DNA of 64,000 bases from Pandoraea communis (lineage in GTDB: Bacteria > Pseudomonadota > Gammaproteobacteria > Burkholderiales > Burkholderiaceae): positions 1 to 64,000 of the forward strand of contig NZ_CABPSJ010000009.1 in the NCBI RefSeq assembly GCF_902459745.1, given 5' to 3'. The position numbers and the translations under genes were made by a program. Shown piece by piece: positions 45,825 to 56,171 of this stretch (positions are counted from its first letter, which is position 1; the number at the start of each line of letters is the position of its first letter). The notes under the pieces are model-generated. The model was not told the origin of the DNA and searched no databases. It worked only from the letters and a program-made list of their open reading frames with translations.

Positions 45825-46415
45825 ATGTCCGATTATCAGCAAACGCCGTCGCAGACCGTCGGCCCGTACTTCGCTTATGGCCTGTCGCCGGAGCAATACC
45901 GCTACGACTTCAAGAGCGCTTTCACGCCCGTGGTGGCGCTGGATCGCGCCGAAGGCGAAGCCATTCGCCTGATCGGGCAAGTGGTCGACGGCGAAGGCAA
46001 TCCGATCAACGATGCCCTGATCGAGGTCGTGCAGGCCGATGCCCATGGCCGCTATGTGCAGAACGCCGACGAGATCGAACGTACGGGCTTCGCCGGCACC
46101 GGCCGTTGCGGCACCGGCACGGACGCCGAGAACCGTTTTGTCTTCGAGACGATCAAGCCGGGCTCGAGCGCGCCTGGCGAAGCGCCGCGCATCGATGTGA
46201 TTCTGACGATGCGGGGCTTGCTCAATCATCTGTTTACGCGTATCTATTTCGACGACGAGGCTGCGGCCAATGCGCTTGACCCCGTGCTGCAACAAGTGCC
46301 GGCCGAGCGTCGCCACACGCTGATCGCACGCCGCGAGGTGAACGGCGGGCGCGTGTCGTACCGTTTCGATATTCGCATGCAGGGCGACGAGGAGACGGTG
46401 TTCCTCGACCTTTGA
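45825..46415 (+). CDS. pcaG: Protocatechuate 3,4-dioxygenase alpha subunit
   Basis: The 196-residue subunit has the same fold as PcaH but lacks the iron tyrosines, as alpha subunits do. The start TPSQTVGPYFAYGL is family-typical. It pairs with PcaH in an (alpha-beta-Fe) complex. GGAG near the end of pcaH serves as its ribosome-binding site. Confidence 0.95.
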   Translation: MSDYQQTPSQTVGPYFAYGLSPEQYRYDFKSAFTPVVALDRAEGEAIRLIGQVVDGEGNPINDALIEVVQADAHGRYVQNADEIERTGFAGTGRCGTGTDAENRFVFETIKPGSSAPGEAPRIDVILTMRGLLNHLFTRIYFDDEAAANALDPVLQQVPAERRHTLIARREVNGGRVSYRFDIRMQGDEETVFLDL

Positions 46416-46452
46416 CATCGGTCATGCAGGGCTGACACTGGCGCGGCTTCGG

Positions 46453-46570
46453 GCTGCCGGCATGAAAGTGCCGGCGGCCTGTGGCCGTATCTGCATTTTT
46501 GCAACGTACAAGGGTTTTGCCCGCGAATCCCGGACTCGCGGGCAGACTTTAACCACCAACTTAACCACCA
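46453..46570 (+). promoter_or_regulatory. Hairpins and a direct repeat between pcaG and pcaB
   Basis: Two hairpins lie in this 166-base gap: 46453-46478 (10-bp stem, one wobble) and 46519-46543 (8-bp perfect stem). They are followed by a direct repeat TTAACCACCA at 46549-46558 and 46561-46570, just before the pcaB start. The hairpins could attenuate, and the repeat could be a regulator site. No T-run makes either a clear terminator. Confidence 0.4.
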
Positions 46571-46581
46571 TCGACCCTCCG

Positions 46582-47958
46582 ATGACGGAACTGCTTGACT
46601 CCTTGCTGCGCGGCTCTGCCGTGACGGCGCGTTTCTCGCGCGACGCCACGCTTCAGGGCATGCTCGACTTCGAAGCGGCGCTGGCCGCCGCCGAAGCCGA
46701 CGCCGGTCTGATTCCGGCCGCAGCCGTCGCCCCGATTACCGCCGCGGCCCGCGCCAGCGAATTCGACTGGAACGCCTTGCGCGACGACGCGGCGCGCGCG
46801 GGCAACCTCGCCATTCCTCTGGTCAAGCAACTGACGGCCCGCGTGAAAGCGCTCGACGCCGACGCCGCACGATTCGTGCATTGGGGCGCCACCAGTCAGG
46901 ATGCCATCGATACCGGTCTCATCTTGCAAGTGCGCGGCGCCCTCGACGCCATCGGCACCGATCTCGACGGCCTCATCGGCCAACTCGCTGCGCAAGTGCG
47001 GCAGCACCGCGCAACGGTCATGGTCGGCCGCACGTGGCTGCAACATGCCTTGCCCATCACATTCGGACTCAAGCTCGCGGGCACGCTCGACGCCCTGCTG
47101 CGCGCGCGCGCCGATCTCGCGAACGTGCGCGAACAGGTGCTGTGCGTGCAGTTCGGCGGCGCTGCGGGCACGCTGGCGTCTCTCGGTGCACAAGGTGCGG
47201 CGGTCTCGGCGGCGCTTGCCCGGCACCTCTGCCTGTCGGAGGCGGCCACGCCATGGCACGGCCAGCGTGATCGCATCGTGCGCGTGGGGGGCTGGGCGGC
47301 GTCGCTGACCGGCCTGCTCGGCAAGTTCGCGCGCGATACGGCGATGCTGACGCAAACCGAAGTCGGCGAAATTGCCGAGGCTTCCGGGCCGGGCCGTGGC
47401 GGTTCGTCCACCATGCCGCACAAACGCAATCCGGTCGGATGTGCCGCCATGCTGGCCGCCGCCGCCCGCACACCGCAACTCGCTGCCACGCTCTTCGCCG
47501 CGATGCAGCAGGACCATGAGCGTGGTCTGGGCACCTGGCATGCCGAATGGGAGACGCTGCCCGAGCTGCTCATGCTGTGCGGCGGCGCACTGGCCACGGC
47601 ACGCACGCTCATCGGCGACTGGACAGTGGATACGGCGCGCATGCGAGCGAATCTCGAGATCACGCACGGGCTCATCATGGCCGAAGCCGTCACGATGGCG
47701 CTTGGCGAAGCGATGGGGCGGCTCGAAGCACACCGCCGGGTCGAGGCGTGTTGTCGCGAGGCCATTGCCCAGCAACGCCATCTGTTCGACGTGCTGTGCG
47801 AAAACGAGGAAATCACGCGCGTGCTTTCCGCCGACGCACTTGAGCGTTTGATGAACCCGCAACATTATCTGGGCGCTGCCGAGACGTTCGTGAGCCGGGT
47901 GCTCGCGCTCGCCGACGCCGCCGCGCCGACCTCTCAACCCGGCAGGAAATCGAAATGA
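46582..47958 (+). CDS. pcaB: 3-carboxy-cis,cis-muconate cycloisomerase
   Basis: The 458-residue enzyme is of the fumarase/aspartase superfamily. The superfamily signature GSSTMPHKRNP is present near residue 275, with the HWGATSQDAIDTG loop (about 95-107). It lactonises carboxymuconate to 4-carboxymuconolactone. ATG 46582 gives family length; the longer in-frame start at 46462 runs through the hairpin region. The stop overlaps pcaC by ATGA. Confidence 0.93.
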   Translation: MTELLDSLLRGSAVTARFSRDATLQGMLDFEAALAAAEADAGLIPAAAVAPITAAARASEFDWNALRDDAARAGNLAIPLVKQLTARVKALDADAARFVHWGATSQDAIDTGLILQVRGALDAIGTDLDGLIGQLAAQVRQHRATVMVGRTWLQHALPITFGLKLAGTLDALLRARADLANVREQVLCVQFGGAAGTLASLGAQGAAVSAALARHLCLSEAATPWHGQRDRIVRVGGWAASLTGLLGKFARDTAMLTQTEVGEIAEASGPGRGGSSTMPHKRNPVGCAAMLAAAARTPQLAATLFAAMQQDHERGLGTWHAEWETLPELLMLCGGALATARTLIGDWTVDTARMRANLEITHGLIMAEAVTMALGEAMGRLEAHRRVEACCREAIAQQRHLFDVLCENEEITRVLSADALERLMNPQHYLGAAETFVSRVLALADAAAPTSQPGRKSK

Positions 47959-48380
47959 ACGATCAGGAACGTTACGACAACGGTATGCAGGTGCGCCGCG
48001 CCGTTCTCGGCGATGCGCACGTGGATCGCACGCTTACGCGCCGCAACGAATTCAACGACGACTTTCAGAACTTCATCACGCGCTTCGCCTGGGGCGACGT
48101 GTGGACGCGTCCGGGGCTCACGCGCCATATGCGCAGCATGATTACGCTCTCGCTGCTGATCGCACTCAATCGCGGCGACGAGTTCCGCATGCATGTGCGT
48201 GCTGCGTTCAACAACGGTGTGACGCGTGACGAAATGAAGGAGTTGTTCATGCACGCTGCGCTGTATTGCGGTCTGCCTGCGGCCAATCAGGCGATCCACG
48301 ACGCCGAGAAGGTCTTCGCGGAGATGGAAGCCGCCGAGCCGGGCTCGACCACGCGTGTGCGCGATGACGCACAGCGCTGA
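47955..48380 (+). CDS. pcaC: 4-carboxymuconolactone decarboxylase
   Basis: The 141-residue enzyme of the CMD/AhpD fold has the typical RRAVLGDAHVDRTL and WGDVWTRPGL blocks. It makes 3-oxoadipate enol-lactone. The ATGA overlap with pcaB suggests coupled translation. pcaD follows after 13 bases, so this locus has separate PcaC and PcaD, not the PcaL fusion found in some bacteria. Confidence 0.94.
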   Translation: MNDQERYDNGMQVRRAVLGDAHVDRTLTRRNEFNDDFQNFITRFAWGDVWTRPGLTRHMRSMITLSLLIALNRGDEFRMHVRAAFNNGVTRDEMKELFMHAALYCGLPAANQAIHDAEKVFAEMEAAEPGSTTRVRDDAQR

Positions 48381-48393
48381 GGAGACGAGCCAA

Positions 48394-49200
48394 ATGACGA
48401 CGGAACGTCTTATCGAGGTGGGCGACGCCATGCTGCGTGTGGTCATCAACGGCGACGATCGGGCACCGGCGCTCGTGCTGTCCAATTCGCTGGGCACGAC
48501 GCTCGACATGTGGGCGCCGCAAGTGGCCGCTCTCGCGCGCGAATTTCGCGTGATCCGTTATGACACGCGCGGACACGGCGGTTCGTCCGTGACGCCGGGG
48601 CCGTACGCCATCGCGCAATTGGGACACGACGTGATCGCACTGCTCGACGCCTTGCATATCGAGCGCGCGAGTCTGGCCGGGGTCTCGATGGGCGGCATGA
48701 CGGGCATGTGGCTGGGCATTCATGCGCCGCAGCGGCTCGAGCGTCTGGCGATCGTCTGCTCGTCCGCGCATATCGGCGGCGAGGATGGCTGGAACGCCCG
48801 CATTCGCACCGTGCAGGCCGACGGCATGAGCGCGGTCGCCGATGCGGTGGTGTCGCGCTGGTTCACGCCCGAGTTCGCGCAACGCGAACCCGCGCTCATC
48901 GAACGCATGAAAACGATGTTCCGGTCGCTCTCGGCAGACGGCTACGCTGCGGCGTGCGCAGCCGTGCGCGACATGAATCAGCTTGACGAGATTGCATCGA
49001 TCACGGCGCCGACGCTGGTAATTACCGGCTCGGGCGATCTGGCGACGCCGCCCGCGATGTCGAGTGCGATGGTCGAACGTATTCCCGGTGCACAGCAGGT
49101 CATCGTGCCGGGGGCGCATCTGTCGAACATCGAGTGCGCGCCGGCTGTCACCGAGGCGCTGCTGCGCTTTTTGCAGGGGAAGACGCCGGCGAGCGCGTAA
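48394..49200 (+). CDS. pcaD: 3-oxoadipate enol-lactonase
   Basis: The 268-residue alpha/beta-hydrolase has the nucleophile elbow GVSMGG, the oxyanion strand SNSLGT and the catalytic His in PGAHLSNIE. It hydrolyses the enol-lactone to 3-oxoadipate. GAGGAGA precedes ATG 48394; the in-frame start at 48355 lies inside pcaC and is less likely. It is the last gene of pcaHGBCD; pcaIJF for the final steps are not in the window. Confidence 0.93.
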   Translation: MTTERLIEVGDAMLRVVINGDDRAPALVLSNSLGTTLDMWAPQVAALAREFRVIRYDTRGHGGSSVTPGPYAIAQLGHDVIALLDALHIERASLAGVSMGGMTGMWLGIHAPQRLERLAIVCSSAHIGGEDGWNARIRTVQADGMSAVADAVVSRWFTPEFAQREPALIERMKTMFRSLSADGYAAACAAVRDMNQLDEIASITAPTLVITGSGDLATPPAMSSAMVERIPGAQQVIVPGAHLSNIECAPAVTEALLRFLQGKTPASA

Positions 49201-49226
49201 GCGCCGACTGCCTGCGTGAGCACGGG

Positions 49227-49255
49227 GGCGAGGCGCTCGACGGAGCCGCCTCGCC
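49227..49255. terminator. Hairpin between convergent pcaD and pobR
   Basis: A GC-rich stem of 12 bp with one bulged base (49227-49238 with 49243-49255, GACG loop) lies between the two convergent genes. No T-run follows on either strand, so it is a terminator-like structure only. Confidence 0.5.
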
Positions 49256-49272
49256 AACCCGGCCGAGTGTTG

Positions 49273-50199
49273 TCATTCGTCGCCCAGATGGGTGTTTTGC
49301 GCCTTGCGCCGGAAGGCCGACGGCGTGACACCGACATGCCGTTTGAAGACCCGGCAGAAATACGCGGGGTCCTGAAAGCCCAGTTCGTAGGCAACATGCG
49401 AGACGGGGGCGGGGATGTAGATGAGCTTGCGGCGCGCTTCGAGCATCAGGCGGTCCTGCACCAGGTCGAAGGCCGATTTTCCGGCGATGCGGCGGCACAG
49501 CCGGTTGAGCTTGCTCTCGGTGACATGCAGCCGTTCCGCGTAGGCCGGTACGGCCCAGGCTTCGGTGTAATGCGTCTCCACCAGCGCGCGAAAGCGGGCG
49601 AACAGATCCAGCTCCGTGCGCCCGGAGCGGGCTGCGGAATCGTGAAGCGCATGCAGCCTCGCGAGCAGCAGCAACACGCTGCGCGTGAGCCATCCGACCA
49701 TTTCCGCGTGCCCCAGTTGCGGGCGCGAAAACTCGTCCATGATCAGGCCAAGCAACGTGTAGAGACGGTCGCGCGTTTGCGGCGCATCGCCCAGCGAGAA
49801 GAGCCATGGCTTGCTCAGCAACGACTCCATATCGGCGTCGGCCCCGATGGCCGCGTCGAAAGGCACGCTCTGCGCCATCGTGAGGACGAAGCCGTGTGCG
49901 CCGCGCGAGAAGCGGAAGTTGTGCACGGCGGACGGATGCACCGTGATGACGGCCGGACCTTCGACTTCCCATGTCGCGTCGTCGACGTTTGCCTCGACCG
50001 TTCCCTCGAAAATCGCCAGCACCTGAAAGAGTCCCAGATGCCGATGGGTATCGATATGCCAGTCGTAGAGGCGGCTGCGGGTTTCGATCCACTCGATATG
50101 GACGAAATCGGCACTGTCGGTTTCCGTCAATTCTCCGTACAGCGAGAATTCCGGAATCGTCTCGCGCGCCGCGCGCAGCCGGGGTGACGCGCCTGACAT
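49273..50199 (-). CDS. pobR: AraC-family regulator of pobA
   Basis: The 308-residue regulator has an N-terminal cupin-like sensing half (HIDTHRHLGLFQVLAIFEGTVEANVD, about residues 45-75) and a C-terminal AraC double HTH (about 205-300, with YAERLHVTESKLNRLCRRIAGKSA and VAYELGFQDPAYFCRVFKRHVGVTPSAFR). It is divergent from pobA and matches the AraC-type PobR that activates 4-hydroxybenzoate hydroxylase in pseudomonads. ATG 50199 has AAGGGA with an 8-base spacer and is preferred over 50259. Confidence 0.85.
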   Translation of the reverse strand: MSGASPRLRAARETIPEFSLYGELTETDSADFVHIEWIETRSRLYDWHIDTHRHLGLFQVLAIFEGTVEANVDDATWEVEGPAVITVHPSAVHNFRFSRGAHGFVLTMAQSVPFDAAIGADADMESLLSKPWLFSLGDAPQTRDRLYTLLGLIMDEFSRPQLGHAEMVGWLTRSVLLLLARLHALHDSAARSGRTELDLFARFRALVETHYTEAWAVPAYAERLHVTESKLNRLCRRIAGKSAFDLVQDRLMLEARRKLIYIPAPVSHVAYELGFQDPAYFCRVFKRHVGVTPSAFRRKAQNTHLGDE

Positions 50200-50428
50200 A
50201 CTGGTTTTCCCTTGGGCGAAGTTGTCGAAAAAGTACAAGAAAGTCGTCGATTCATCCATTCAACACGCCGTGCGTGCTCCATAAGATATGACGCATTCGC
50301 CCCTCGTGACAAGGCGTGAACGCGTTTTTAGACATGCTCGTTTACGCGCAGTCCTAAGCGGGTGCAGCGTGCGCAAGACAACCAAGAAATGCAATCCGCA
50401 CGCCTGCCGTTCACCTGTCGCGACATGA

Positions 50429-51658
<1,230 letters not shown>

Positions 51659-51674
51659 CGACAGGCGGCGCAGG

Positions 51675-51735
51675 GATAGCGCCACCGGTGTGCGATAGCC
51701 GCCACCGGTGGCCGCGTGCATAACCGTCCGTTATG
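51675..51735. repeat. Direct repeats and an inverted repeat between pobA and pcaK
   Basis: GATAGC-GCCACCGGTG (51675-51690) is repeated as GATAGCC-GCCACCGGTG (51694-51710), each with the palindrome CACCGGTG. CATAAC-CGTCC-GTTATG (51719-51735) follows. The last one is a plausible operator upstream of pcaK; the rest of the 274-base gap shows nothing clear. Confidence 0.5.
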
Positions 51736-51932
51736 GATGGCCTGACGAAAGATCATTTTGACGGGCAGTTGAAAGACGTACAGTAGCGGCAGAAATCGAC
51801 GCCGCCGCACCGCTGCGTCAAGACAGTGACAGGCGCCTCCCCCCAGACAGCCGGGCGCGCAGAGGCGGCGACGAATTCAAGAATAATAATGGGATGACAA
51901 ACGGGGCGGCCACGCCCCGAGGAGACAGTTTC

Positions 51933-53309
51933 ATGAGTCAATCGCGCGCGGTGGACGTGCCCGCCTATATCAACGCACAACGATTTTCCGGCTATCAATG
52001 GCTGGTACTGATCCTGTGTTTCTTCGTGGTGGCCATCGACGGCTTCGATACGGCGGCTATCGGTTACATCGCCCCCTCGCTTGTGCAGCAATGGCATATC
52101 GATCGCGGCTCGCTCGGGCCGGTGCTCTCGGCCGCGCTCTTCGGCCTGGCAGGCGGTGCGATCTTCGCCGGGCCGCTCGCCGACAAGTTAGGGCGCAAGA
52201 CGCTGCTGGTGCTCTCGGTCGTCTTCTTCGGCATTGCGAGTCTCGCCACCGCCTTTGCGCAGGATCTCGACACGCTGACCGCGCTGCGTTTTCTCACGGG
52301 GCTGGGGCTTGGGGCGGCCATGCCCAACGCCGTGACGCTGATCTCGGAGTACGCGCCGGAGTCACGTCGTGCCGTGATCGTCAACACCATGTTTTGCGGC
52401 TTCCCGCTCGGGGCATCGATCGGTGGGTTCGTCGCCTCGTGGCTGATTCCGCACTTCGGCTGGCATAGCGTGCTGGTTCTCGGCGGCGTACTGCCTCTGG
52501 TGCTCTCGGTGCTGCTCATCCTGTGTCTGCCGGAATCGGTGAAGTTTCTCGTCGTGCGGCAAAAGCCGATTGAACATGTGCGTCGCATACTGTCGCGCAT
52601 CTCGGGCGAATCGCTCAGCGATGTCGGCGAGTTCACCGTCAACGAAGCGGCACCGAAGCGCGCGGGATCTGCCGTGAGCGTGGTGCTCTCGAAGCAGTAC
52701 GGTTTCGGTTCGGTGATGTTGTGGCTCACGTACTTCATGGGGCTCGTGATCTTCTATCTGCTCACGAGCTGGATGCCGATCCTGTTCAAGGATGCGGGTT
52801 TTACCATCGAACGCGCCGCGCTCATCACGGCCCTGTTCCCGCTGGGCGGGGGCATCGGCACGGTGCTGTCGGGCTGGCTGATGGACAAGTTCAACGCCCA
52901 GAAAGTGGTGGCCGTGGGGTACGCGCTCACCGCAGTGCTGGTGTATGCGGTCGGTCAGGCGATAGGCAATATCGGCTTGCTGGTGGCGCTGATTTTCCTT
53001 GCCGGCACCGCGATGAACGGTGCGCAGTCGTCGATGCCGTCGCTCGCCGCCATGTTCTATCCGACGCACGGGCGCGCCACGGGCGTCGCGTGGATGCTCG
53101 GCATCGGGCGCTTCGGCGGCATCGCGGGGGCGTTGCTGGGGGCCGAATTGATGCGCCGTCATCTGGGCTTTTCTGCGACATTTTCTCTGCTGGCCATTCC
53201 GGCCGTGATCGCCACCGTCGCGCTGCTGGCAAAAAACGCGTGGGAGCGTGCGCGAGGTCATCTTCCGGCGACGTCGAACGACGCGCGCAACTCTGCCGCC
53301 ATGCATTGA
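51933..53309 (+). CDS. pcaK: 4-hydroxybenzoate/protocatechuate importer
   Basis: The 458-residue MFS protein of the AAHS family has 12 helices, the DGFDT motif in helix 1 required in PcaK, the loop GPLADKLGRK and GLGLGAAMPNAVTLISEYAPE in helix 4. It would import 4-hydroxybenzoate with protons, feeding PobA next door. ATG 51933 has GAGGAGA upstream; the in-frame start at 51894 lacks a site. It ends in a strong terminator. Confidence 0.92.
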   Translation: MSQSRAVDVPAYINAQRFSGYQWLVLILCFFVVAIDGFDTAAIGYIAPSLVQQWHIDRGSLGPVLSAALFGLAGGAIFAGPLADKLGRKTLLVLSVVFFGIASLATAFAQDLDTLTALRFLTGLGLGAAMPNAVTLISEYAPESRRAVIVNTMFCGFPLGASIGGFVASWLIPHFGWHSVLVLGGVLPLVLSVLLILCLPESVKFLVVRQKPIEHVRRILSRISGESLSDVGEFTVNEAAPKRAGSAVSVVLSKQYGFGSVMLWLTYFMGLVIFYLLTSWMPILFKDAGFTIERAALITALFPLGGGIGTVLSGWLMDKFNAQKVVAVGYALTAVLVYAVGQAIGNIGLLVALIFLAGTAMNGAQSSMPSLAAMFYPTHGRATGVAWMLGIGRFGGIAGALLGAELMRRHLGFSATFSLLAIPAVIATVALLAKNAWERARGHLPATSNDARNSAAMH

Positions 53310-53349
53310 CGTCCGTCGCGTCGATTGATCGCAGTCTTGGCCGTTTGTG

Positions 53350-53378
53350 ATGCGGCGCCCTGGGCGCCGCATTTTTAT
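53350..53378 (+). terminator. Rho-independent terminator of pcaK
   Basis: A perfect 10-bp stem (53350-53359 with 53363-53372) has a 3-base loop and is followed by TTTTATT. It lies 40 bases after pcaK and before the convergent DUF72 gene. Confidence 0.92.
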
Positions 53379-53406
53379 TGCACGGTGCGCACCTGCCGGG
53401 GAGCGG

Positions 53407-54255
53407 TCAGCGTTTCGCCAAGGCGTCGATCATCGCCATCGCGGTAGCGGGATTGCGTTCCTTGAAGCCGCTGATGATATAGAGAAACACATCGCGGTGT
53501 TGGACCTTGGGCGGGGCGCCAGCGATGGTGTCGAGATCCTTTGGTGCGCCGCCTTGCGCGAAGGTTTTTGCGCGCGCCAGCCACTGCGTCATCGCCTTCG
53601 GGGCGTAGCCGAGCGTGTAGCGTTCCTCCGTCCCCATGAGACGCGCGTAGACGAACGGGGCGGTGACATCGGCAATGCAGGGGAATTTCGCGTCTCCGGC
53701 AAGGACGATTGCCATGTGGTACTTGCGCGCCAGCGCGACGAACTCGGGCACGGCAAAACTCTCGTGCCGGACTTCCAGCGCATGACGGATTGGATGGCCG
53801 CCCGCCTTCGCCGGAAGCAGACTCAGGAAATGCTCGAAGTCTTGCGCGTCGAACGCTTTCGCCGGCGCGAATTGCCAGTTCACCGGGCCGAGTTTCTTGC
53901 CCAGTTCGAGCACGCCGCTGTCGAAGAAGCGCTCGACCGATTCGCCCGCTTCACCGAGCACGCGCCGATGCGTTGCGTAGCGCGATGCCTTGACCGAAAA
54001 CACGAAGTCGTCCGGGGTTTCCTCGAACCAACGGCGAAACGTCGACGGCTTTTGCGAGCCGTAGAACGTGCTGTTGATCTCGATGGAAGTGAGGTGTTGG
54101 CTGGCGTATTCGAGTTCGCGGCGCTTCGGCCACTTATCAGGATAGAACGTACCTTGCCATGGCGCGAAATTCCAGCCGCCGACGCCGATACGAATGTGAT
54201 TTCCGGGCGACGTGCGGGTCGCAGCCGGCGCTTTGGAGGTTTGAGTCGTCGCCAT
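53407..54255 (-). CDS. DUF72 (YecE-like) protein
   Basis: The 282-residue protein has the DUF72 TIM-barrel pattern: IGVGGWNFAPWQGTFYP near the start, EINSTFYGSQKPSTFRRW, FSVKASRYATH and the late ALEVRHESF strand. The biochemical function of the family is not established. It is third on the minus strand after a MarR gene and clcA, with a 109-base gap after clcA, so co-transcription is possible. Confidence 0.9.
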   Translation of the reverse strand: MATTQTSKAPAATRTSPGNHIRIGVGGWNFAPWQGTFYPDKWPKRRELEYASQHLTSIEINSTFYGSQKPSTFRRWFEETPDDFVFSVKASRYATHRRVLGEAGESVERFFDSGVLELGKKLGPVNWQFAPAKAFDAQDFEHFLSLLPAKAGGHPIRHALEVRHESFAVPEFVALARKYHMAIVLAGDAKFPCIADVTAPFVYARLMGTEERYTLGYAPKAMTQWLARAKTFAQGGAPKDLDTIAGAPPKVQHRDVFLYIISGFKERNPATAMAMIDALAKR

Positions 54256-54364
54256 CGGCTGTTGCGCATGGCGCCATGCGCATTCGGTGGGAAGAAGTCC
54301 CCGATGGTGACGTCATGAGGCGACGCGCGTCAATGGGGGCGACGGCACGTCGCCGCACCGGAGA

Positions 54365-56158
54365 TCAATTACGTCGGCGTCCGAGATGAAGCATGCGCTC
54401 GCGCACCTCCTCTTCGGCGCGCCAGTGTTCGGCCGGTTTGACCAGATCGCTGCGGCTGATGATGCCGACGAGCTTGCGCGAGGTGGCATCGCTCACCACA
54501 GGCAGGCGCTCCAGATGGTGCGCGGCGAAGCGTGCCGACACGATCCGCCCTGTCTCCGAAGGCAGCGCAACGAGCGGCGGATTGACACCGTACAACTCGC
54601 CCAGCGTTGTCAGCCCTTGTGCCTGAGCGCGCCTGAGCGCCTGCCTGTCGACCATGCCCAGCAAGGCGTGCGACGCATCGACCACGGGGTAAGCGCGATG
54701 GCGCTGACTCGCACCGAAGGCTTCCTTCATCGCATCCTCGATCGACATGATGTCGCCCAGCGCTACCGGCTCGCGTGTCATCAACTCGCCCACATGCAGG
54801 CGTTCCAGCGGGTCGACGCCGTATTCGCGATGGATGTGACGCCCGCGTCGCGCGATCTTCTCCGTCATGATCGAGCGCGGCATGATCCAGATCGTTACGC
54901 CATACGATACGCCGCAAGTGAGCAGCAGCGGCAGCAACGCATTCACGTCGTGCGTGAGGCCGAGTGCGAAGACGATGGCGGTCAGCGGTGCACCCAGCAC
55001 GCCCGCGAGGGTGGCGGCCATGCACACGAGCGCCCACAGCGAGACATCGCCGCCGGGCAGCACCGGCGCGAGCAGCGTGCCGAGCCCTGCGCCGATCATG
55101 AGCAGCGGGGCGAGCACCCCGCCCGAGGTGCACGAGCCCAGCGCAATCGCCCAGATGATCGCCTTGACGAGCAGCAGCGCCAGCGCGGCGTGCAGGGTGA
55201 AGTGTCCGGCGAGCAGGTCTGCGATGACGTCGTAACCGACGCCCAGCGCGCGCGGCTGGAAGTCGCCGCCGATGCCGACCGCCAGGCCACCGATGGCTGG
55301 CCACCACATCCAGTGCACAGGCAGCTTGTGAAAGCCGTCTTCGATGGCATACAGGGCGCGCGACATGCCCGCAGACAGGATGCCTGCACACCCCCCCGCG
55401 AGCAGACACGAGAACAGCGCGACAGGGGCGACGTCGGGGGTTGCCATGGGGAAGAGGGGGCCGGCTTCGAGCATCAGCGGCCGGGCGAAGCCGGCGACGG
55501 CACAGGCGACGATCACCGGCAGCAGACTGCGCGGACGCCATTCGAACAACAGCAGTTCCACGGCAAGCAGGACGGCAGCCACCGGTGTGCCGAACACGGC
55601 CGTCATGCCGGCGGCGGCACCCGCGACAAGCAGCGTCTTGCGCTCGGCGGCGCTCAGATGGAAGTACTGGGCGACGAGCGAACCGATGGCGCCGCCCGTC
55701 ATGATGATCGGACCTTCGGCGCCGAACGGGCCGCCACTGCCGATCACGATGCCCGACGACAGCGGTTTGAGGATGGCCACGCGGGGCGACATCTTGCTCT
55801 TGCCGAACAGAATCGCCTCGATGGCCTCTGGAATGCCGTGGCCGCGAATCTTGTCGCTGCCGAATCGCGCCATCACACCGACGATGAGGCCCCCAATGAC
55901 GGGCAGCACGATAGCCACGGCCCCCAGCGTGTGATTGGCGGGTGAGCGAGGGGCGAACGACAGTGTCTGGTAGAAGAAAAGGTTGGTGAAGCCTTGAATC
56001 AGGTGCAGCAGCAGCCACGCGGCGGGCACACCGCAAAAACCGATGACGGTGGCCAGCGCAAGCAGTCGCGGCAACCCCGGCGCCCGCGCAAAGTCGCGGG
56101 CATGCGGGGGTGCGGCCATGGTCGAGTGAGGTGAAACGGTGTGGGGTGCGGAATCCAT
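54365..56158 (-). CDS. clcA: ClC-family chloride/proton antiporter with CBS domains
   Basis: The 597-residue protein has a ClC membrane core (about residues 30-430) and two C-terminal CBS domains (about 450-590). The selectivity segments GSGGPFGAEGP (gating Glu) and LLFEWRP (Glu at the position of the internal proton glutamate E203 of EcClC) are visible, which suggests a Cl-/H+ exchanger rather than a channel. The ATG at 56158 is 13 bases after the MarR gene; a GTG at 56188 would overlap it. Neither has a good ribosome-binding site. CBS domains often bind adenine nucleotides and tune activity. Confidence 0.88.
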   Translation of the reverse strand: MDSAPHTVSPHSTMAAPPHARDFARAPGLPRLLALATVIGFCGVPAAWLLLHLIQGFTNLFFYQTLSFAPRSPANHTLGAVAIVLPVIGGLIVGVMARFGSDKIRGHGIPEAIEAILFGKSKMSPRVAILKPLSSGIVIGSGGPFGAEGPIIMTGGAIGSLVAQYFHLSAAERKTLLVAGAAAGMTAVFGTPVAAVLLAVELLLFEWRPRSLLPVIVACAVAGFARPLMLEAGPLFPMATPDVAPVALFSCLLAGGCAGILSAGMSRALYAIEDGFHKLPVHWMWWPAIGGLAVGIGGDFQPRALGVGYDVIADLLAGHFTLHAALALLLVKAIIWAIALGSCTSGGVLAPLLMIGAGLGTLLAPVLPGGDVSLWALVCMAATLAGVLGAPLTAIVFALGLTHDVNALLPLLLTCGVSYGVTIWIMPRSIMTEKIARRGRHIHREYGVDPLERLHVGELMTREPVALGDIMSIEDAMKEAFGASQRHRAYPVVDASHALLGMVDRQALRRAQAQGLTTLGELYGVNPPLVALPSETGRIVSARFAAHHLERLPVVSDATSRKLVGIISRSDLVKPAEHWRAEEEVRERMLHLGRRRN

Positions 56159-56171
56159 GACGGTGCCGTGA

